Assembly: GCF_036985595.1 (NCBI RefSeq)
Contig: NZ_BTPU01000010.1
Coordinates: 37,407 to 101,406 of the forward strand
Direction of reading: 5' to 3'
DNA: 64,000 nt
From: Vallitalea maricola
GTDB lineage: Bacteria; Bacillota; Clostridia; Lachnospirales; Vallitaleaceae
Position 1 is the stretch's first letter. Each line of letters starts with the position of its first letter. Shown one piece after another: positions 57,874 to 64,000 of the stretch. Below the pieces are notes generated by a model. That model saw only the letters and a program-made list of their open reading frames with translations, did not search any database and was not told the DNA's origin. The translations under genes and the position numbers were made by a program.

Positions 57874-60111
57874 TTAACTGTTTCTATACATATTTGGTGT
57901 TATACCATAAGCTTCTTTGAATTTCTTAATGAAATATTTTGTATCATTAAATCCTACTTCAATAGCTATGGTACCAATGTTTTTATCGGTTGTCTTCAAT
58001 AGTTCTGCTGATTTTTGTATGCGTAATCTATTAATATAAGCTACTAGAGTAATACCTCTATGCTTCTTGAATTTTCTACTTAGATGCTGTTGTGTTATAT
58101 TCAGCTCATCTGCTAGATTAGAAAGATATATAGGTTTAGTATAATTATCTTGTACATACCTCAATACCTTGTCAATGATTACATCATTACTTTTACCGCT
58201 TAGACGCTGATAATAATCAGTCACTTCAACGACTAATCCTATGAGCCACTCTTCAATCTGATTAACAGTTTTCATGTTATCCATTTCATTGAATATATCA
58301 ATTTCACGTTCTATAAAACTGTTAAAATCAAGTCCTTTATCTATCATATCCTTATAAACAATAGCAACCATTTGAATTGTACAGAATTTAACATTCTGTA
58401 GAGACATTACATTCTGTCTGATATCTTCAAATACATCTCTCAACATAGTTTCTACTACATCTTTTTTACCTATCATAATATTATTTGATATCTTTTCAAT
58501 ATCCCTTAATGGATAATAATTCCCTCTATTCAGATTAAGCTCCTCATGAGTAACAATTGAATGTTTTTCAGTTATTACATTATAATTTAATGCTCTTAAG
58601 GATGAAGTGTAAGATAAGCATATATCCAACAACTCGTTTACTATATCTCCTATACCTATAGAGATTGATATACCTGAAAATTCATATATGACTCTCTTTA
58701 ACTCAACAGCCATTTCTTTTAATATAGTATAATCATCACTAACAGAATCAAAATTAAGCACAATGATTACTTTCTTTTGGTCAGAATCCACTCCTACAGC
58801 TGTTATATTATTTTTATTAAGAATCTCTTCAGCTATATTGATAACTGCAAATCTGTCTACTATATCAATCTCACTATTTGCTATACCATTTTCAAGATAG
58901 ACAGCAAACAAGCAATAATTCTTTTTACTAAAGTTTATATTAAGTATTTCAAGATTAGATTGAATATCACTGTAATGTATATACTCTTTATTAAATAACC
59001 TGTTGAAAACACTATTTTTAATCATATCCTTATTTTTTCTTAACATATGCTTAGTTTTATTGTTGGTTGTCTTATATTGTTTCATAGCATAATTAATGTA
59101 TTCTACTTCACTTCTAATATTATTTGATGGTACATTATTTATCTTAGATATATCTTTTCTTATTGAATATACAAGGGTTTCTATTGGATTATACAACTGT
59201 CTTGATAAGTATATTGAGATTAATACCCCTACTAATAGAAGTATGATAGTAATAGATAATACTGTATATAATATTGGCCTTGATAAGTTATCCAAATAAT
59301 TTTTAGGCATTATAGCTACATATGCATAACCATCTTTACTAGATCTTTTATTGAATAATATATTATCTTTGAACTTACTAGTTTTACCCTCTTCCAAAGC
59401 TTCAGCATCAATAACTTCTTCTGTAAAGTAATCATCTGTTGAAGCTATAACTTTACCCGTATGAATATCAATTAATGCTAGATTAATCTTGTCAATGTAT
59501 AGTCTATTTCTTAATACATTTGTAAGTTTTTCTACGCTGCAATTATAAACGATATAACCTTCTGGTGTAAAAGAATTAAAAGGTATTTTCATATACCATG
59601 TAACTACATTGCTACCATTAATAGTTCTAATTGTATTAGTACCGTCTTTTCTTAATCCAATAAGGAAATTTTTATCATTGAAATCCTCTAAGCTTTCATA
59701 TGCTTGATTAGTAATTATTTTATTATTTCTTACATTATATATATAAATAGAATCCATTATATAGGAATGATATACCCCTGTATCTAATAAGTTTCTAATA
59801 TCCTTTACTATTAATAATTTCTTTGTATCATATATGTCTTCTCTAAAGAATTCCAATACACTGTTGTTTAACGCTAATGTAATCATTTTATACTCTGCAT
59901 TATCCAATACTTCGTCAATATTCTTTTGTACTAGATCCAACGCTTTTCTATTAAGCTCTCTTTGTTCCTGTTCTAATCTTATAGTCATATTCTTAAAAAA
60001 GAATATACCCATGGTTAATGTTGGAAGAATTATCAACAACATGAATCTGCTTAATATCTTAAAAAATAATTCTTTTGAATAAACTAATTCAACTATTTTA
60101 TCCTTAACCAT
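57874..60111 (-). CDS. Membrane-bound AraC-family sensor-regulator
   Basis: This 745-residue protein has a membrane helix at about residues 20-38, an outer sensor domain, a second helix near residues 285-310, then a cytoplasmic region and a C-terminal AraC domain (PIYLSNLADELNITQQHLSRKFKKHRGITLVAYI, IAIEVGFNDTKYFIKKFKEAYGITPNMYR in parts). It thus senses a glycan outside and acts at a promoter directly, like other regulators next to YtcP/LplB importers. ATG at 60111 follows GGGGGTGG; the ATG at 60123 lies ahead of that site. Direct repeats at 63810-63841 are candidate targets. Confidence 0.9.
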   Translation of the reverse strand: MVKDKIVELVYSKELFFKILSRFMLLIILPTLTMGIFFFKNMTIRLEQEQRELNRKALDLVQKNIDEVLDNAEYKMITLALNNSVLEFFREDIYDTKKLLIVKDIRNLLDTGVYHSYIMDSIYIYNVRNNKIITNQAYESLEDFNDKNFLIGLRKDGTNTIRTINGSNVVTWYMKIPFNSFTPEGYIVYNCSVEKLTNVLRNRLYIDKINLALIDIHTGKVIASTDDYFTEEVIDAEALEEGKTSKFKDNILFNKRSSKDGYAYVAIMPKNYLDNLSRPILYTVLSITIILLLVGVLISIYLSRQLYNPIETLVYSIRKDISKINNVPSNNIRSEVEYINYAMKQYKTTNNKTKHMLRKNKDMIKNSVFNRLFNKEYIHYSDIQSNLEILNINFSKKNYCLFAVYLENGIANSEIDIVDRFAVINIAEEILNKNNITAVGVDSDQKKVIIVLNFDSVSDDYTILKEMAVELKRVIYEFSGISISIGIGDIVNELLDICLSYTSSLRALNYNVITEKHSIVTHEELNLNRGNYYPLRDIEKISNNIMIGKKDVVETMLRDVFEDIRQNVMSLQNVKFCTIQMVAIVYKDMIDKGLDFNSFIEREIDIFNEMDNMKTVNQIEEWLIGLVVEVTDYYQRLSGKSNDVIIDKVLRYVQDNYTKPIYLSNLADELNITQQHLSRKFKKHRGITLVAYINRLRIQKSAELLKTTDKNIGTIAIEVGFNDTKYFIKKFKEAYGITPNMYRNS

Positions 60112-60230
60112 GTCCACCCCCATATCATATAATATAGATTTTATGATATCATTAATTATTAATCATATCAATAAATCTATATTATTAGTACTTAATTATA
60201 GAAAGAATGACTTTAAGAATTTAACTCATT

Positions 60231-61793
60231 TTATTTTTTCCACACTGCATTAACTTCATCAATGATATCCTGTCCACCTTCTGATAACCATCTCTCCTGC
60301 ATAGCATCAATTGCTTCTAATGATTCTTCTCCTATAACAACTTTCGCGAATACTGGGTTAACTACTGTCTCAAATAAACTGGACATCTTAGCCATTGATG
60401 GTGTTGCTCCTTCAAATTCATTTGTTAAGAGATATTTATTAACATTTTCAATAGCTTCTATTATATCATTACTACTATGTCTTCTATCTTCTATTCTATG
60501 AATTCTATTTGGGTTTCCTATACCTGCTTTGAACTTAACATCTGATACACCCCAATCGTCAATGAATTCAACTTTTGACTTAGTCTCATCTGTCCATTTC
60601 CAATGCTCTCCTTCAATACCGAAATGTGGTATTAGATAATTTTCGTCTTTACCAAACCAGTTAAGAAAATCCATAATCAATTCTGGATTCTCAGCCTCTG
60701 CACTAATTACAGCTCCTCCCTTAGCAATAAGTGGAGCACTATATCCTCTTGCACCATTTGGTCCTTCTAGTGCAGGTACCATAACAAAATCTGCTTTTTC
60801 ATTACTCTTATGAAGTGCACTTTCTACTTTCCATATACTATCTGTATACCATACATGACCTTTAAAGCTTCCTACCTTTTCTTGTATAAGTTTCTTCTCT
60901 ACCTCAGATAACTTATTGTATACAACAAATTCTTTATCGATTAATCCTTCTTCGTACCACTTTCTAATAGTAGCGACAGCTTGTTTATATTCAGGTGTAA
61001 CCAATCCTAGAACTAATTTTCCATCTCTTTCATACCAATGTTCTGGATCAATTCCATATGCATTAAATACCATCTTAAATGCACTACCCTTGTTAACAAC
61101 TCCAGATAATCCATATGTATCATCTTCACCGTTACCATCTGGATCATCATAAGTAAAAGCCTTTAGTATCTTATAGTAATCGTCTAATGTTTCTGGTATT
61201 TCATATCCTAGATTATCTAACCAGTCTTTTCTTATTACTAGTCCTTGTGTTATTGGCTGATTGATACTACCTTCACCTGATCCCCATGGTACTACATATA
61301 ATTCACCATCTATACTGAATCCTTCTATAGCTTTTTCATTTATGAATGGTAATAAGTCTTTCCCATATTTTTGTAGTAAATCACCAACTGGTTGTATTAC
61401 ACCGGCTTCTTTCCATTCTGCTACCTGTTGTGGTGTCTCTGCATACCATATATCCGGATATTTTCCTGAAGCTAGATAAAGTTGAAGTTTGGTTATGTAA
61501 TCATCACCTTTATACATTTCCAGTCTATATTCATATCCTGATGACTCTTGAATCTTCTGCTTGATAATATCTTCTTTTAGATCTTTTGGCCATCCTGGTT
61601 TTACTTGATTAGATAGTATAAAAAATGGATTTTTCTGTTCTGGCAAAGTATCATTTGAACCTGTATCATTTTTCCCTTTAGTCTGTTCAACATTTGTTTG
61701 TTTATCTTCATCGTTTTGCTTTTCTTTTTGACACCCTGCTAATAATAACGCCATAATCATTATTGTTGATAAATACATAATTAGTCTTCTCAT
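60231..61793 (-). CDS. Extracellular solute-binding lipoprotein for oligosaccharides
   Basis: This 520-residue lipoprotein has the lipobox LLAGC (Cys21 from the ATG at 61793, behind TGGAGG). A low-complexity linker of charged residues follows, then a large type-1 binding domain. KLQLYLASGKYPDIWYAETPQQVAEW and GYEIPETLDDYYKILKAFTYDDPDGNGEDDTYG, given in part, are typical of LipO/YtcQ-like proteins with a calcium loop (DPDGNGEDD). It captures the glycan for the two permeases upstream. No ATPase gene is nearby, so a shared MsmK-type ATPase is likely. Confidence 0.93.
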   Translation of the reverse strand: MRRLIMYLSTIMIMALLLAGCQKEKQNDEDKQTNVEQTKGKNDTGSNDTLPEQKNPFFILSNQVKPGWPKDLKEDIIKQKIQESSGYEYRLEMYKGDDYITKLQLYLASGKYPDIWYAETPQQVAEWKEAGVIQPVGDLLQKYGKDLLPFINEKAIEGFSIDGELYVVPWGSGEGSINQPITQGLVIRKDWLDNLGYEIPETLDDYYKILKAFTYDDPDGNGEDDTYGLSGVVNKGSAFKMVFNAYGIDPEHWYERDGKLVLGLVTPEYKQAVATIRKWYEEGLIDKEFVVYNKLSEVEKKLIQEKVGSFKGHVWYTDSIWKVESALHKSNEKADFVMVPALEGPNGARGYSAPLIAKGGAVISAEAENPELIMDFLNWFGKDENYLIPHFGIEGEHWKWTDETKSKVEFIDDWGVSDVKFKAGIGNPNRIHRIEDRRHSSNDIIEAIENVNKYLLTNEFEGATPSMAKMSSLFETVVNPVFAKVVIGEESLEAIDAMQERWLSEGGQDIIDEVNAVWKK

Positions 61794-61861
61794 GACAACC
61801 TCCAATATTTATTATATTTTTATAAAATCATATTTTTTATTCATGAAATACATTTCCAATA

Positions 61862-62731
61862 TCAGCCTTTGACAGAACCAACCATGACACCCTTTACAAA
61901 ATACTTTTGAACAAAAGGATAAACAATTAATATTGGTATAGTCACAACCATAATAGATGCTGCTTTCAACGTTTCTGGAATAGCAACTAAATCATCTGCA
62001 TCCATTATATCTTGAGGGTCAGATGTTGTAACAATGTCTCTTAGTACTAATTGCAAAGTATATTTATTTCTATCACTTAAATAAATTAATCCATGAAAAT
62101 ATTCATTCCAAATACGAACTGCCACCCATAATGTAATAGTTGCTAATACTGGTTTAGATAAAGGCAGTATAATCTTCAAGAAAATAGTAAAATCGCTGGC
62201 ACCATCAATTTTAGCAGATTCCTCTAAGGAGTCTGGTATGTTGGAGAAAAAGTTTCTCACAATAATAACATTAAATCCAATAATCATAGTTGGGAGAATT
62301 AATGACCACAAGCTGTCCAAAAGTCCCATACCTCTAACTACCAAATATGTTGGAATGATTCCTCCGCTAAACAACATAGTGATAACAATAAATATGTTAA
62401 AGAATTTCCTGCCTGGAAGATATTTTCTTGATAACGGATAAGCAAGTAATGAAGTAGTAAAAACAGCTAATGCTGTCCCAACTACTGTAATGAACAGCGT
62501 GTTTCTATAGCCAATCCATATTTCTTTAAATTTCAAGACAGCTCTGTATGCTGACACAGAAAATCCTTTTGGTAGAAGAAACAAACCACCTTTAATTGCT
62601 AGTTCAGGTTTACTTAATGAAATACATATCTGGTTCCAAAAAGTATAGAACATCAACAAACCGATTATAGTCATAAATACAAAGTTAAATACATCAAATA
62701 TTTTTTCACCTTTACTTCGTTTAATTTTCAT
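61862..62731 (-). CDS. Carbohydrate ABC transporter permease (YtcP type)
   Basis: This 289-residue protein has six helices and the MalG-type loop EESAKIDGASDFTIFLKIILPLSKPVLAT (EAA motif), conserved for contact with the ATPase. It ends VKGVMVGSVKG, a YtcP/LplC hallmark. It pairs with the permease encoded 14 bases upstream. A GGAGG site lies before the ATG at 62731. Confidence 0.93.
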   Translation of the reverse strand: MKIKRSKGEKIFDVFNFVFMTIIGLLMFYTFWNQICISLSKPELAIKGGLFLLPKGFSVSAYRAVLKFKEIWIGYRNTLFITVVGTALAVFTTSLLAYPLSRKYLPGRKFFNIFIVITMLFSGGIIPTYLVVRGMGLLDSLWSLILPTMIIGFNVIIVRNFFSNIPDSLEESAKIDGASDFTIFLKIILPLSKPVLATITLWVAVRIWNEYFHGLIYLSDRNKYTLQLVLRDIVTTSDPQDIMDADDLVAIPETLKAASIMVVTIPILIVYPFVQKYFVKGVMVGSVKG

Positions 62732-62745
62732 TTTTCAACCTCCTT

Positions 62746-63720
62746 CTACCAGACACCTGCTTCTCCCATTTTTTTGCTTAATTTGTTTGCTAATCTTACT
62801 AGTATGAATCCTACAACTCCTTTGAATAGTCCAGCCGCTGTAGCAAAACTGTAATTACCTTGATTGATTCCTACCCTGTAGACAAAAGTACCAAAAACAT
62901 CTGCAACATTATATACAATAGGATTGTATAATACTAGAATCTGCTGGAATCCTACGTCCAGTATTCTTCCTATTCTGAGAATTAATAGAACAATGATAGT
63001 TCCTTTTATAGCAGGTAGTGTCACATGCCATATACGTTGAAATCTATTGGCTCCATCAACAACCGCTGCTTCGTACAATGTGGGGTTTACCCCTACTATT
63101 GCTGCTAAATAGACAACTGTACCCCAACCACTATCTTTGAATATTGATGAACCTACTATGATACCCCTGAACATATTAGTCTTGGTCATAAACATTATAG
63201 GTTCAAACCCAAATGACTGCAAAAGGGTGTTTACTGGTCCAGATAAGGCTAATACATTATATACAATTCCTCCAAATATAACCCAGGATAAAAAATGTGG
63301 TAGATAAATTAATGTCTGTATTGTCCTTTTGTGACCTATGTACCTTAATTCATTTATCAGTATTGCTAACATGATAGGTATTGGGAATCCAATAACAAGC
63401 TTATAAAAGCTGATGATCAATGTATTTTTGAATACGTTAATAAATTCAGGCGAATTCAAAAACAGATGTTTGAAATGCTCCAATCCCACCCATTCACTTG
63501 CAAGAAATCCTTTTGCTGGCAAATAATTTTTGAATGCAACCACAATACCAAACATTGGAACATATTTGAATATAAATAGAATTAGTATTCCAGGTAACAT
63601 CATAAGATAAAGCTGCTTATACTTTACTATATTTTTTATTATCCTATTTTTATCTACCCTTCTTTTTACTGGTTTCCCCTTTCTTATACTTTTTTGGTCT
63701 AACTGCATAGCTGATTTCAT
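62746..63720 (-). CDS. Carbohydrate ABC transporter permease (LplB type)
   Basis: This 324-residue partner has six helices and the EAA-type loop YEAAVVDGANRFQRIWHVTLPAIKGTI. YLMMLPGILILFIFKYVPMFGIVVAFKNY is the usual start of the LplB/YtpP group. I use the ATG at 63720 behind GGGAGG; the longer frame to 63768 has no support. It is the first gene of the six-gene leftward glycan locus. Confidence 0.93.
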   Translation of the reverse strand: MKSAMQLDQKSIRKGKPVKRRVDKNRIIKNIVKYKQLYLMMLPGILILFIFKYVPMFGIVVAFKNYLPAKGFLASEWVGLEHFKHLFLNSPEFINVFKNTLIISFYKLVIGFPIPIMLAILINELRYIGHKRTIQTLIYLPHFLSWVIFGGIVYNVLALSGPVNTLLQSFGFEPIMFMTKTNMFRGIIVGSSIFKDSGWGTVVYLAAIVGVNPTLYEAAVVDGANRFQRIWHVTLPAIKGTIIVLLILRIGRILDVGFQQILVLYNPIVYNVADVFGTFVYRVGINQGNYSFATAAGLFKGVVGFILVRLANKLSKKMGEAGVW

Positions 63721-63809
63721 TAGTATCCTCCCATATACAAGTATTTTGCTAGAATGTTTCTGTAACATTGATTATTATTGCATAATGATTTTTTAATGTA
63801 TATGAAAGG

Positions 63810-63943
63810 TTTTTGATATAACAGTATCCTTTTTTGATATATTATATCTTAATTTTAATATAATAGCTGATAACATAGGGGTTTTAACGTAGTAAAACTA
63901 CTTAAGGGGATATTTTTAACATGAGTATGATATTTTTGATATG
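63810..63943. promoter_or_regulatory. TTTTTGATAT direct repeats upstream of the glycan locus
   Basis: TTTTTGATATA occurs at 63810-63820 and 63831-63841, exactly 21 bases (two helix turns) apart, and TTTTTGATATG again at 63933-63943. Direct repeats 21 bases apart are the normal layout for AraC-family binding, and the locus encodes a membrane-bound AraC protein. Confidence 0.5.
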
Positions 63944-64000
63944 TATGATTATTTCAATGGTTAAAGACATAAAACTTGTATAAAAGCTAAGAACAGAAGA

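Overview
The window is AT-rich DNA from a low-GC, probably anaerobic and spore-forming member of the Clostridia. Evidence for this is a glycyl radical enzyme with its radical-SAM activase, a Spo0E-type phosphatase, strong AGGAGG/GGTGAT ribosome binding sites, a minimal SufBC pair, XRE/AraC/MerR-type regulators, a methyl-accepting chemotaxis protein and many intrinsic terminators. A Vallitalea-like (Lachnospirales) host is a guess from gene style only.

Layout. (1) 1-9.3 kb: a sugar-catabolism locus with a truncated RbsA-type ABC ATPase, a rhamnulokinase-like kinase, a glycyl radical enzyme and its activase, transcribed leftward from a clear promoter that carries a LacI-type operator. A divergent LacI regulator, a UroD-like protein and an AraC regulator follow. 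(2) 9.4-19.5 kb: single genes, including a secreted toxin-like protein, flavin reductase, meso-diaminopimelate dehydrogenase, a DUF362 protein, a RAYT-type transposase, a DUF5320/DUF134 pair with repeated operators, and a secreted lamin-tail/metallo-beta-lactamase protein. (3) 19.6-31.2 kb: an iron-centred region with a Fur-family regulator, SufB and SufC, an XRE protein and a peroxiredoxin. It also holds a six-gene operon (NifH-like, IsdE-like haem-binding lipoprotein, FecCD-type permease, FecE-type ATPase, NifD-like, NifK-like) divergent from an AraC regulator, with Fur boxes at the promoters. (4) 31.3-45.4 kb: a creatininase/MerR/FAH-family operon with a MerR-type palindrome in its promoter, a fluoride-riboswitch-controlled antiporter, CopA with a Fur-box-preceded DNA-binding protein, ComB, and BlaI with two tandem BlaR1-like sensors. 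(5) 45.2-54.8 kb: an AraC gene remnant beside a foldback repeat, a fructokinase-like kinase, an esterase, Spo0E and XRE genes around a long inverted repeat, a chemotaxis receptor, an arsenic operon, and a GntR/ABC operon. (6) 54.9-63.7 kb: a leftward glycan locus with two ABC permeases, a solute-binding lipoprotein, a membrane AraC regulator and two sulfatases.

The most striking unit is the Fur-linked nitrogenase-like operon at 23.5-29.7 kb. Its binding protein resembles IsdE and keeps the Met and His at the positions of IsdE's haem ligands. Its catalytic proteins belong to the family that contains the tetrapyrrole reductases BchLNB, BchXYZ and CfbCD. I infer that it imports a haem-like tetrapyrrole and reduces it, perhaps as oxygen-independent iron recovery. 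The NifK-like partner has lost all three cluster cysteines. No database search or computation was possible here; assignments rest on reading motifs.
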